Assembly: GCA_045801465.1 (NCBI GenBank)
Contig: JBJMSU010000059.1
Location: forward strand, 1-9,016
DNA from: DATFWC01 sp045801465
GTDB lineage: Bacteria; Pseudomonadota; Alphaproteobacteria; Rhizobiales; Xanthobacteraceae
Direction of reading: 5' to 3'
DNA: 9,016 bases
Shown here: piece by piece, positions 1 to 6,075 of the stretch
Position numbering within the stretch: the first letter of the stretch is position 1
Layout: each line of letters opens with the position of its first letter
The notes under the pieces: model-generated
The model's input: only the letters and a program-made list of their open reading frames with translations
The model's database searches: none
Told to the model about the DNA's origin: nothing
Translations under genes and position numbers: made by a program

Positions 1-2
1 GT

Positions 3-530
3 CCGGTCCACAAAGAGCCCGACCAGGCTGCCATGATCAACCGGTCGATGGATGTGATCGAGAAGTTCACTGGGACACGGCCCGTGGGCTGGATGGGGCC
101 GGGCCTGACGCAGACGCTGGAGACTCCGGATTTGCTGGCCAAGGCCGGCGTCAAATACATCGCCGACTGGGTTTATGACGACGAGCCGACCACGATCCGC
201 ACCGACCGCGGCCCGCTGGTCACGCTGCCCTATACGGTCGAGCTGAACGACATCCCGATGATGATCGTGCAGCACCACGAGAGCGACTATCTGCTCAAGC
301 GCGCCATCGATCAGTTCGACCGGCTCTATACGGAGGGCAAGGACCGTTGCAAGATCATGTCGCTCGCGATCCATCCCTACATCAGCGGCCAGCCGCACCG
401 GATCAAATATCTCGAAGCGATCTACGATTACGTGAATCGCTTCGAAGGCGTGCTGCACTGGAACGGCGCCGAGATCCTCGATTGGTATCTCTCGGTGGTC
501 GATCCGGCCAAGATGAAGGCGGCGGAATGA
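3..530 (+). CDS. Polysaccharide deacetylase family protein (PuuE-like), C-terminal part
   Basis: The reading frame is open from base 3, so the gene starts upstream of the window; 175 residues and the TGA stop are visible. The methionine at 33 is internal and not a believable start, because the sequence before it is coding-like and has no ribosome site. The visible part resembles the C-terminal half of the NodB-type deacetylases related to PuuE allantoinase. It has an RPVGWMGPG segment, a LVTLPYTVELND strand like the 'PYT.(D/E).ND' stretch of that group, a late conserved histidine in SLAIHPYISGQPHR, and a closing W-x-G-A-x-x-LDWY motif. The N-terminal metal-binding Asp/His residues lie outside the window. 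In this family the enzyme is a metal-dependent amidase acting on N-acyl or cyclic amide substrates. Substrate is unknown here; an amide-bond hydrolase in a catabolic neighbourhood is as likely as a cell-wall enzyme. It converges on the M15 peptidase. Confidence 0.85.
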   Translation, partial: PVHKEPDQAAMINRSMDVIEKFTGTRPVGWMGPGLTQTLETPDLLAKAGVKYIADWVYDDEPTTIRTDRGPLVTLPYTVELNDIPMMIVQHHESDYLLKRAIDQFDRLYTEGKDRCKIMSLAIHPYISGQPHRIKYLEAIYDYVNRFEGVLHWNGAEILDWYLSVVDPAKMKAAE

Positions 531-676
531 CTCGTGTCCCGGATGCGGTGCAGCGCGTGTTCGAGACGATCCGCCGCAAGCCGGATGTCAAATTCTGGAC
601 CGGCGCCCAGACCCTCGACTGGTACTCGGCGGAGGGCCAAAGGCGCAGAGGAGCCGCCCTTCCGCCGTACGGCTAA
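527..676 (+). pseudogene. Remnant of a second polysaccharide deacetylase C-terminus
   Basis: A 49-codon frame begins at an ATG that overlaps the TGA of the preceding gene (ATGA, 527-530) and ends at TAA 674-676. Residues 4-33 align without gaps to the last part of the upstream deacetylase. The core is W-T-G-A-Q-T-LDWY here against W-N-G-A-E-I-LDWY upstream. The DNA agrees: 596-624 matches 459-487 at 25 of 29 positions. The remaining residues are an arginine-rich tail with no resemblance to the family. A deacetylase domain needs over 200 residues, so this cannot be a working enzyme. I read it as what is left of a tandem copy after an internal deletion. It could still be translated by coupling through the ATGA overlap. 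Its stop overlaps, on the opposite strand, the stop of the M15 peptidase gene. Confidence 0.6.
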
Positions 677-1239
677 TACACTGACGATTCTACGGCTTGG
701 TAACCGTTGGTGCCGCGCTGTTTCCGAGCGGCTGCCTTGCGAGGAGGCGGCCGATCTCCCGCAACTGTGCGCGGCCAGGCGACGTGCGTGTGCCAGATCT
801 TTTTCGACCCGACATCCACATGCAGGTGGTGCTGTCCCCCCGAATAGGTCCCGACGCCGCCGTTCCACTCGCTGCGCAGATAGGCGAGCACCTCGCGATA
901 CTTTCCCGCTGCCGGGTGGAAATCGACGGCGCGACAGGTCGCGTGCAGGCTTGCGTGGTGCGTGCCGGCGATGCGAGCGCCGGGACGATGCGTCGAGATC
1001 ACCTGAACAGGCCCATAGCGACTCTCGATCGTGGCGAGAACATTTTTGAGCTCATGCGGCAGACACGCGCGACTTGTCGACGGTCCAGTGTGGCGGCGAA
1101 CTGCCGAAGCCTGATCCGCTGCATGGTTCTGCCTCGATGAAGTCTCCAGCGCCACGGAAGATTCGTTCGCCGACGCCGACGGAACGTACGTGAGAGCAGG
1201 CAAACAAATGGCGATGCAAACTGCTGTAAGACGCGGCAT
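673..1239 (-). CDS. Secreted M15-type zinc peptidase (YcbK / D-Ala-D-Ala carboxypeptidase-like)
   Basis: A 188-residue protein with an N-terminal signal peptide: a hydrophobic stretch over residues 5-20 and a likely cleavage after SASA (residue 24). The catalytic domain spans about residues 58-155. It shows the M15 zinc motif in the form SLHATCRAVDF, with His99 and Asp106 as ligands, and a second motif HLHVDVG with His138/His140. The usual glycine of S-x-H-x-x-G-x-A-x-D is Cys102, a variant I believe occurs in alphaproteobacterial relatives. The C-terminal 30 residues are basic and low in structure. The likely role is trimming peptidoglycan peptides in the periplasm. Start choice: ATG at 1237-1239 is preceded on the minus strand by AAAGGGGG at a workable spacing. 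The TAG stop overlaps the stop of the convergent deacetylase remnant, so the two transcripts run into each other with no terminator between them. Confidence 0.85.
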   Translation of the reverse strand: MPRLTAVCIAICLPALTYVPSASANESSVALETSSRQNHAADQASAVRRHTGPSTSRACLPHELKNVLATIESRYGPVQVISTHRPGARIAGTHHASLHATCRAVDFHPAAGKYREVLAYLRSEWNGGVGTYSGGQHHLHVDVGSKKIWHTHVAWPRTVAGDRPPPRKAAARKQRGTNGYQAVESSVY

Positions 1240-1469
1240 TCAGTGCCCCCTTTGAAGGATCGCAACCGAGTGCCGTTCGAACTACTGAGGGGATTTGAGT
1301 GCAGCAACGACAGGCTGCCGAAGCAGTGAACCGTTAGGCTTACTGCTGCGATGCGACGTGCGCGTTTGGCTCGCGTGCAGCCGGCGCGAATGAACAAAAG
1401 CCATTGAATCGCCGGACGCTTTGCCGCTGCGGCGCGACCCGGCGCCGGGCTAACGTTAATGCGCAGATT
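1240..1469. other. Intergenic stretch without recognised gene
   Basis: Upstream region of the M15 peptidase (minus). Apart from that gene's ribosome site at about 1243-1252, I see no convincing coding frame, RNA gene or clear promoter. Frames running through it are arginine-rich and composition-driven. The palindromic repeat copy 1 follows directly. Confidence 0.5.
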
Positions 1470-1592
1470 GTACGGTGGGTTGAGCCGAGCGTCGCGAGGC
1501 GAAACCCACCGAAAGCGTTGCGCGAGCCCGTTTCGGCGCGCGGCGCTGCGACAATCGCGCCAAGCCTCGCGTTGCGCCTCAACCTACCCTAC
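1470..1592. repeat. Palindromic intergenic repeat, copy 1
   Basis: A 123-bp element with imperfect terminal inverted repeats: GTACGGTGGGTTGAG at 1470-1484 and CTCAACCTACCCTAC at 1578-1592 pair at 13 of 15 positions. Inside, GGTGGGTT (1474-1481) can also pair with AACCCACC (1503-1510). A 24-nt block at 1530-1553 is found exactly, in reverse complement, at 5953-5976 in copy 2. The element ends 3 bp before the TAG stop of the minus-strand amidohydrolase, so it would form the 3' end of that transcript. It resembles the dispersed GGTGGGTT...AACCCACC repeats common in Bradyrhizobium-like genomes. That it ends or stabilises the mRNA is inference. Confidence 0.75.
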
Positions 1593-1595
1593 GAT

Positions 1596-2612
1596 CTACT
1601 TCACCAGCTTCTTGCCGCACATCGCTTCCAGGTTCTTGAAATAGATCTTGTCGCGATCCTCTTTGGAGAGATCCAGCGAGTCGAGGATCTTCAGCGTCTC
1701 GCGGATATACATCGTGCCCTTCTCGGGATCGAACGGGCAGTCGGAGGCGAAGATCGCCTTCTCGCGCGGGAAGAAATCGAGCCCGCACACGGTCGCCGGG
1801 CGTCCGCCGAACACGGCGGTGTCGGCGAAGAAGTTCTGGCGGAAATAATCCAGCGGCCGTTTGTTCAGGCTCTTGCGCAGCGACACGTAGTCCTCGTCCG
1901 AGGTGCGGGCGCCGAGCTGATCCCAACCCGGGCCGATGCGCCCTTCGAGCATCGGCACGATGCCGCCGAAATGGTGCACCATGATTTTCAGGTCGGGATA
2001 TTTGTCCAAGGTCTTGGAGAACACGAGGCGGGCCATGGCGGCGGCGGTTTCATAGGACCAGCCGAACGTCCACCAGATCTCGTACAGCGACTTCTTCTCG
2101 TCGAGATAGTCGGGGTGATTGGCGCCGCGCGCCGGATGCACCCAGATCGGCGTGCCGAGCTTGTTCATGGCGGCGAAGAACGGCTCGAACTCCGGCCGGT
2201 CGAGCGGCTTGCCGCGCACGTTGGTGTAGATCTGCACGCCCAGCGCGCCGAGATCCTTGGTGGCGCGCTCCGCTTCGGCGACGCCGGCGTCGGGAGCGGC
2301 AAGCGACACCTGCGCCACGAAGCCGGGGAAATGATCGGGGTGCTTGGCGCAAAGCTCGGCGAAGCCGTCGTTGACCATGCGGGAATACTCGTCGGCCTTC
2401 TCCGGACCGGCCATCCCCTCGAACGGCGGCTGCGGATAGGAGATGATCTGCGCGTAGTCCGGAAAGGAGTCGATGACCTTGCGGCGCACGTCGAGGTCGT
2501 GAATGGACGGAATCTCCCGCACGCGCTTGCCGATGTCGCGATGATCGCCGGTGCTCAGGATTTCCTTGAAAAACCGCTGCGGCAGAAAATGCGTGTAGGC
2601 GTCGAGGCGCAT
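1596..2612 (-). CDS. Amidohydrolase-2 family protein (ACMSD-like decarboxylase/hydrolase)
   Basis: A 338-residue protein of the amidohydrolase-2 family (Pfam PF04909 type), which includes ACMSD, gamma-resorcylate decarboxylase and 5-carboxyvanillate decarboxylase: metal-dependent TIM barrels that remove CO2 from, or hydrolyse, aromatic-derived acids. Visible landmarks are the N-terminal strand DAYTHFLP (residues 4-11), His159 in IWVHP, His213/His214 in MVHHFGG, and the closing Asp291 in FASDCPFD. Length is normal for the family. The N-terminal H-x-H metal motif is Y6-T-H8, so the first histidine is a tyrosine. Start: ATG at 2610-2612 is preceded by AAGGA about 8 nt upstream, and MRLDAYTH fits the family N-terminus. 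The frame stays open far upstream only because it runs antisense to the ThDP gene. It is divergent from the ThDP gene and shares its operator region; repeat copy 1 abuts its stop. Exact substrate unknown. Confidence 0.88.
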   Translation of the reverse strand: MRLDAYTHFLPQRFFKEILSTGDHRDIGKRVREIPSIHDLDVRRKVIDSFPDYAQIISYPQPPFEGMAGPEKADEYSRMVNDGFAELCAKHPDHFPGFVAQVSLAAPDAGVAEAERATKDLGALGVQIYTNVRGKPLDRPEFEPFFAAMNKLGTPIWVHPARGANHPDYLDEKKSLYEIWWTFGWSYETAAAMARLVFSKTLDKYPDLKIMVHHFGGIVPMLEGRIGPGWDQLGARTSDEDYVSLRKSLNKRPLDYFRQNFFADTAVFGGRPATVCGLDFFPREKAIFASDCPFDPEKGTMYIRETLKILDSLDLSKEDRDKIYFKNLEAMCGKKLVK

Positions 2613-2652
2613 GGGGATTTCCTTGACCTGGGAGTTCTTCTGAAGGGGCGCG

Positions 2653-2682
2653 ATTATTGACAGACGTCTGACGGCCTGTAAA
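2653..2682 (-). promoter_or_regulatory. Predicted promoter of the amidohydrolase gene
   Basis: On the minus strand a -35 hexamer TTTACA (complement of 2677-2682) and a -10 hexamer AATAAT (complement of 2653-2658) are separated by 18 nt. Each matches the sigma-70 consensus at 5 of 6. The predicted start near 2646 gives a leader of about 34 nt before the ATG at 2612. The palindrome CAGACGTCTG lies wholly in the spacer, where a bound repressor would block RNA polymerase. Confidence 0.55.
2656..2671 (+). promoter_or_regulatory. Operator copy 1 (ATTGACAGACGTCTGA) in the divergent promoter region
   Basis: The sequence ATTGACAGACGTCTGA contains the perfect 10-bp palindrome CAGACGTCTG (2661-2670). 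It is identical over 16 nt to the complement of 7052-7067 before the binding-protein gene. A consensus -35 TTGACA (2657-2662) overlaps the palindrome and points toward the ThDP gene. The matching -10 is weak (TAAACA at 2679-2684, 16-nt spacer). An idealised symmetric site would be ATTGACAGACGTCTGTCAAT. The position in both divergent promoters suggests a repressor site. The regulator may be the MarR protein at 7292-7879, but TetR or GntR proteins also use such palindromes. Confidence 0.7.
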
Positions 2683-2735
2683 CACTTCAACGTCTTGCCG
2701 TCGCGCCATGCCGGCAAGCATGAAAGGCAGCAATC

Positions 2736-4451
2736 GTGACAGAGCGAGACGCAACGGGACAAATGTCGGCCGAGGCTTATCTCGGCCGCCTCGCCGAACG
2801 CGGCGTCGAGTACGTGTTCGCCAATGCCGGCACCGACTTCGCCCCCATCATCGAGGCCATCACCCGCAACACCGGGTCGGGGCGCAAGTTCCCCAAGGTC
2901 GTCACCGTGCCGCACGAGAACGTCGCCATGGCGATGGCGCACGGCTACTACCGGATCGCCGGCAAGCCGGCCGCCGTGATGGTGCATGTGACGGTCGGCA
3001 CCGGCAACGCGCTCAACGGGCTGATGAATGCCGCGCGCGACAACGTGCCGGTGCTGCTCGCCGCGGGCCGCACCCCGCTCACCGAAACCGGCCACATCGC
3101 CTCGCGCAACCGCTCGATCCATTGGGGCCAGGAGGCCTTCGACCAGGGCGGCATGGTGCGGGAATTCGTCAAATGGGACTACGAGCTGCGCGCCGGCCAG
3201 CCGGTGGACGCTGTGGTCGACCGGGCGCTTGACATCGCCATGAGCGAGCCGCGCGGGCCGGTCTATTTGACGCTGCCGCGCGAGGTGCTCGCCAGCCCCG
3301 CCGTGGCGGCACGTCGCGACACGGTGCGGCCGCTCGGATCGGCGCCGCCGGCGCCATCGTCGGGCGCCATCGAGGAGGCGGCGAGCCTTCTCGCCAAGGC
3401 CGAGTTCCCGCTGATCGTGACCTCGAGCGCGGGACGCTCGCGCGAAGCGTTCGACGAGCTCGCCGCGCTCGCCGAAGAGTTCGCGCTGCCGGTGGTGCAG
3501 AACGAAGCGCGCGACATCAACTTGCCCACCAACCATCCGATGAATTTCGGCTTTGCGGCCGCACCGTTCCTGCCCAAGGCCGACGTGGTGCTCGTGCTGG
3601 AGTCGATCGTGCCGTGGATTCCGCGCAGCGTTACGCCCAAGCGCGACGCGAAAATCATCCATATCTCGACCGACCCGCTCGCCCAGCGCTATCCGTTCCG
3701 CGACGTCGAGGCGGACCTGCTGATCACCGCCGAGGCTGGCGCGGCCTTGTCGAGCCTGCGCGCGGCCCTGCGCGCCACCAAGGCCAACGGCAAGGCGGTG
3801 GAGAGCCGCCGCAGAATCGCCGCCGCGGCGCGCGAAGACATGGAAGCCAAGCGGCGCAAGCTCCTGGAGACGGCGCGCAACGCGGTGCCGATCCACTCCG
3901 CCTGGCTCGCCGCTTGCGTCAACGAGGTGAAATCCGAAGATGCCATCGTGGTCAGCGAGCTCGGCGTGCCGGTCGGCCATCTCGATCTGACCTGCCACGG
4001 CAGTTTCATGGGCAACATGCTGGCCGGGGGGTTGGGCTTCGGCCTTGGCGCGGCGCTCGGCGCCAAGCTCGCCGCGCCGCAGCGCGAGGTGATCGTCGCC
4101 GTGGGCGACGGCTCCTACATGTTCGGCAATCCCCTGCCCTATCACTATGTCGGGCGCGCCGAGAACCTGCCGACCTTGACCATCATCGCCAACAACCATT
4201 CCTGGCACGCGGTGCGGCAGGCGACGCTGGACGTCTATCCGGACGGGACCGCCGCCAAGGCCAACATCATGCCGCTCACCGAGCTCAAGCCGGCGCCGGA
4301 CTACGAGAAGGTCATCGAGACCTGCGGCGGACACGGCGAGAAGGTGGAGGCACCCGGCGACCTGTTGCCGGCGCTCAAGCGGTCTCTCGATGCGGTGCGC
4401 TCCGGGACGCCGGCGCTGGTCAACGTGTCGACGCAGGGCCGCCATAACTGA
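2736..4451 (+). CDS. Thiamine diphosphate-dependent enzyme (acetolactate synthase / benzoylformate decarboxylase superfamily)
   Basis: A 571-residue protein with the three-domain layout of the family. The N-terminal pyrimidine-binding domain (about 10-180) has the catalytic glutamate E61 in VPHENVAMAMAHGYYR. A central domain spans about 205-340. The C-terminal diphosphate-binding domain (about 385-570) has GDGS at 457-460 and NN at 486-487, the 30-residue ThDP/Mg motif. The family cleaves or forms bonds next to a carbonyl, for example by decarboxylating 2-keto acids. A biosynthetic acetolactate synthase is unlikely: no small-subunit gene is adjacent, and the neighbours are catabolic. Start: GTG at 2736, with GAAAGG about 8 nt upstream; the ATG at residue 10 is a weaker alternative. 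An FAD monooxygenase follows after 10 nt, so the two are probably cotranscribed from the operator-controlled promoter. Substrate unknown; an aryl-glyoxylate or similar 2-keto acid is a guess. Confidence 0.88.
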   Translation: MTERDATGQMSAEAYLGRLAERGVEYVFANAGTDFAPIIEAITRNTGSGRKFPKVVTVPHENVAMAMAHGYYRIAGKPAAVMVHVTVGTGNALNGLMNAARDNVPVLLAAGRTPLTETGHIASRNRSIHWGQEAFDQGGMVREFVKWDYELRAGQPVDAVVDRALDIAMSEPRGPVYLTLPREVLASPAVAARRDTVRPLGSAPPAPSSGAIEEAASLLAKAEFPLIVTSSAGRSREAFDELAALAEEFALPVVQNEARDINLPTNHPMNFGFAAAPFLPKADVVLVLESIVPWIPRSVTPKRDAKIIHISTDPLAQRYPFRDVEADLLITAEAGAALSSLRAALRATKANGKAVESRRRIAAAAREDMEAKRRKLLETARNAVPIHSAWLAACVNEVKSEDAIVVSELGVPVGHLDLTCHGSFMGNMLAGGLGFGLGAALGAKLAAPQREVIVAVGDGSYMFGNPLPYHYVGRAENLPTLTIIANNHSWHAVRQATLDVYPDGTAAKANIMPLTELKPAPDYEKVIETCGGHGEKVEAPGDLLPALKRSLDAVRSGTPALVNVSTQGRHN

Positions 4452-4461
4452 GCGGCGATCG

Positions 4462-5724
4462 ATGGCACGCGGCAAGTCGAAAAAACCGGATATCGCGATC
4501 GTCGGCGGCGGCATCTGCGGGCTTGCGCTCGCACTGAACCTGCACGAACGCGGCATCGGCTGCTCGGTCTACGAACGTGCGCCCGAGGTGAAGGAGCTCG
4601 GAGTCGGCATCACTTTGCTGCCGCATGCCATGCGCGAGTTCACCGCGCTGGGCCTTGCCGACGAGCTCATCGCCGCCGGCATCGAGAGCCGCGAGAGCTG
4701 CTTCTTCAACCGTTTCGGGCAGCTCATCTACAGCGAGGAGCGCGGCCGGCACGCCGGCTATGGCTTTCCGGAAGTCATGATCCACCGCGGCCGGCTGCAC
4801 ATGATCCTGTATCGGGTCGCCTGCGCGCGGCTCGGCGATCGCATCCGCACCAATCACGACTGCGTCGGCGTCGAGCAGGACGAGCAGGGCGCCACGGTGT
4901 TCTTCCAGGAATTCACCTCGGGTGCCCGGCTCGAGCCGGCACGGGCGTGCGCCGTGATCGCTTGCGACGGCATCAACTCCGTCATCCGCAAGCAGTTCTA
5001 TCCCGACGATCAGGTCGCCTTCGCCGGCATCAACACGTGGCGCGGGGTGACGCGCCGCAAGCCGATTCTGAGCGGGCGCAGCTATATGCGCGTGGGCTCG
5101 ATCCTCACCGGCAAGATCGTGATCTATCCCATCATCGACGATGTCGACGGCGCCGGAAGCCAGCTCATCAACTGGATGGCCGAGATCAAGCGGGACACGT
5201 TCGAGAAGAACGATTGGAACAAGCCGGGCAATGTCGCCGACTTCCTGCCCATCTACGCGAACTGGCGGTTCGACTGGCTTGATGTTGCCGACATGATCGC
5301 GAAGGCCGATCAGATCCTGGAATATCCGATGGTCGACAAGGATCCGGTCGGGCGCTGGACCTTCGGCCGTATCACGCTGGCGGGCGATGCCGCCCACCCT
5401 ATGTATCCGCGCGGCTCGAACGGCGCCGCCCAGGGGGCGATCGATGCGCGCGTGCTCGCCGACAAGTTGGCCTCGTTCGCAGACCCGCGGCAGGCGCTCG
5501 CGGCTTACGAACAGGCGCGGCGCGAAGCCACCGCCAAGGTCGTGCGCACCAACCGCGAGCATCCGCCCGACTTCATCAACATCAAGGTCGAGGAACTCGT
5601 GGGCGACCGCCCGTTCGACCGCCTTGACGACTACATCACCCAGGACGAGCTGCGCGCGCTCTCCGACAACTACAAGAGAATTGCCGGCTTTACGCTGGAC
5701 GATGTGAGCCCCGAACCGGTCTAG
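4462..5724 (+). CDS. FAD-dependent aromatic monooxygenase (UbiH / PhzS-like)
   Basis: A 420-residue class A flavoprotein monooxygenase. Visible motifs are the Rossmann GGGICG at 15-20 for the FAD ADP moiety, with acidic E38 ending the second strand (VYERA); the DG motif in ACDGINSVIRKQF (169-170), shared by FAD/NADPH hydroxylases; and the GDAAHPMYPRGSNGAAQG segment (308-325) that binds the FAD ribityl chain. The family hydroxylates aromatic or heteroaromatic rings with NAD(P)H and O2 in the cytoplasm. The P-R-G-S-N-G-A-A-Q form resembles PhzS-like enzymes more than p-hydroxybenzoate hydroxylase; this is a judgement from motifs. Start: ATG at 4462, 10 nt after the ThDP stop, with only a weak ribosome site (GAGCGG), which suggests translation coupled to the upstream gene. 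Frames further upstream in this phase lie inside the ThDP gene. Substrate is not deducible. Confidence 0.87.
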   Translation: MARGKSKKPDIAIVGGGICGLALALNLHERGIGCSVYERAPEVKELGVGITLLPHAMREFTALGLADELIAAGIESRESCFFNRFGQLIYSEERGRHAGYGFPEVMIHRGRLHMILYRVACARLGDRIRTNHDCVGVEQDEQGATVFFQEFTSGARLEPARACAVIACDGINSVIRKQFYPDDQVAFAGINTWRGVTRRKPILSGRSYMRVGSILTGKIVIYPIIDDVDGAGSQLINWMAEIKRDTFEKNDWNKPGNVADFLPIYANWRFDWLDVADMIAKADQILEYPMVDKDPVGRWTFGRITLAGDAAHPMYPRGSNGAAQGAIDARVLADKLASFADPRQALAAYEQARREATAKVVRTNREHPPDFINIKVEELVGDRPFDRLDDYITQDELRALSDNYKRIAGFTLDDVSPEPV

Positions 5725-5768
5725 GCTAGGCCCGCATCAGCAGCACGGGAGGATGACGTGTTCTGAGG

Positions 5769-5918
5769 ATGCGGCTGTCACGCCGGCGCACCCTCAGGGT
5801 GGGCGCCGCTGTCGTAAGCCTCGGCGCGGTCGGCCTGCACCCCGCGAGCTGCGCGGGCTTGCCGCGCAGCCGCACGAATTCGCCCCGGCAGTCGCGGCGG
5901 AGTAGCCGAGGTTTGTAG
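5769..5918 (+). pseudogene. Orphan twin-arginine-like signal peptide, probable truncated gene remnant
   Basis: A 49-codon frame starts MRLSRRRTLRVGAAVVSLG and continues through a hydrophobic stretch to an A-S-C-A-like cleavage region near residue 29. This is the layout of a Tat signal (S-R-R-x-T-L) on many alphaproteobacterial solute-binding proteins. After residue 30 it turns into an arginine/serine-rich sequence and stops at TAG 5916-5918, inside the first bases of repeat copy 2 (5915 onward). No mature domain follows. I read it as the 5' end of a lost secreted protein, cut off where the repeat now lies. The ribosome site is poor: GGGAGG at 5747-5752 is about 16 nt from the ATG. Chance in GC-rich DNA is a real alternative. 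Confidence 0.35.
5848..5870 (+). terminator. Possible hairpin downstream of the FAD monooxygenase
   Basis: GCTGCGCGG (5848-5856) pairs perfectly with CCGCGCAGC (5862-5870) around the 5-nt loop GCTTG. No T-run follows, so it is not a canonical intrinsic terminator. A second, weaker hairpin (ACCC/GGGT, extended by GGCGC/GCGCC) lies at 5785-5807. Either could act as a 3'-end structure for the ThDP/monooxygenase transcript. Confidence 0.3.
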
Positions 5919-6068
5919 GGTGGGTTGAGCGCGTCGCGAAGCCTCGCGCTGCTGTCGCAGCGCCGCGCGCCGAAACCCCCCGTCCGGAGGTCCATTGCTG
6001 GTGGGTTTCGGCGCGCCATGCAGCGGTCCCGTTCGCCAGCCGAGCGTGGCGCCTCAACCCACCTCCGA
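5915..6068. repeat. Palindromic intergenic repeat, copy 2
   Basis: About 154 bp, bounded by GTAGGGTGGGTTGAG (5915-5929) and CTCAACCCACC (6053-6063), whose 11-nt cores are perfect inverted repeats. Inside, 5965-5981 and 6000-6016 form a further inverted repeat matching at 16 of 17. The 24-nt block 5953-5976 is the exact reverse complement of 1530-1553 in copy 1, so the copies lie in opposite orientation. The element ends about 8 bp from the TAG of the minus-strand binding-protein gene, as copy 1 does for the amidohydrolase. No transposase is present, so it is either a non-autonomous mobile element or a REP-like structure. Confidence 0.75.
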
Positions 6069-6075
6069 CGCTCGT

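Noticed and set aside
1237..1260. Resemblance of the region before the M15 peptidase to the end of hairpin B (AGTGCCCC, TTTG)
   Set aside because: The match is short, there is no inverted partner, and the run of C is simply the complement of the ribosome site.
1451..1460. TAACGTTA palindrome as an operator
   Set aside because: Only 8 bp, no second copy seen, and not placed in a recognisable promoter.
1404..2660. Long plus-strand frame opposite the amidohydrolase
   Set aside because: The composition is that of antisense DNA, with no recognisable domain, and the minus-strand gene is secure.
3700..4230. Further GACGTC hexamers at about 3702 and 4224
   Set aside because: They lie inside the ThDP coding sequence, lack the CAGACGTCTG palindrome, and are expected by chance in GC-rich DNA.
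2613..4556. Continuation of the amidohydrolase frame for over 640 codons upstream on the minus strand
   Set aside because: It runs antisense to the ThDP gene, and its translation is histidine/arginine/alanine-rich with no family features. The ATG at 2612 has a ribosome site and the proper family N-terminus.
4420..5562. Long minus-strand frame opposite the FAD monooxygenase
   Set aside because: A shadow frame produced by third-position GC bias. The plus-strand gene has all expected motifs.
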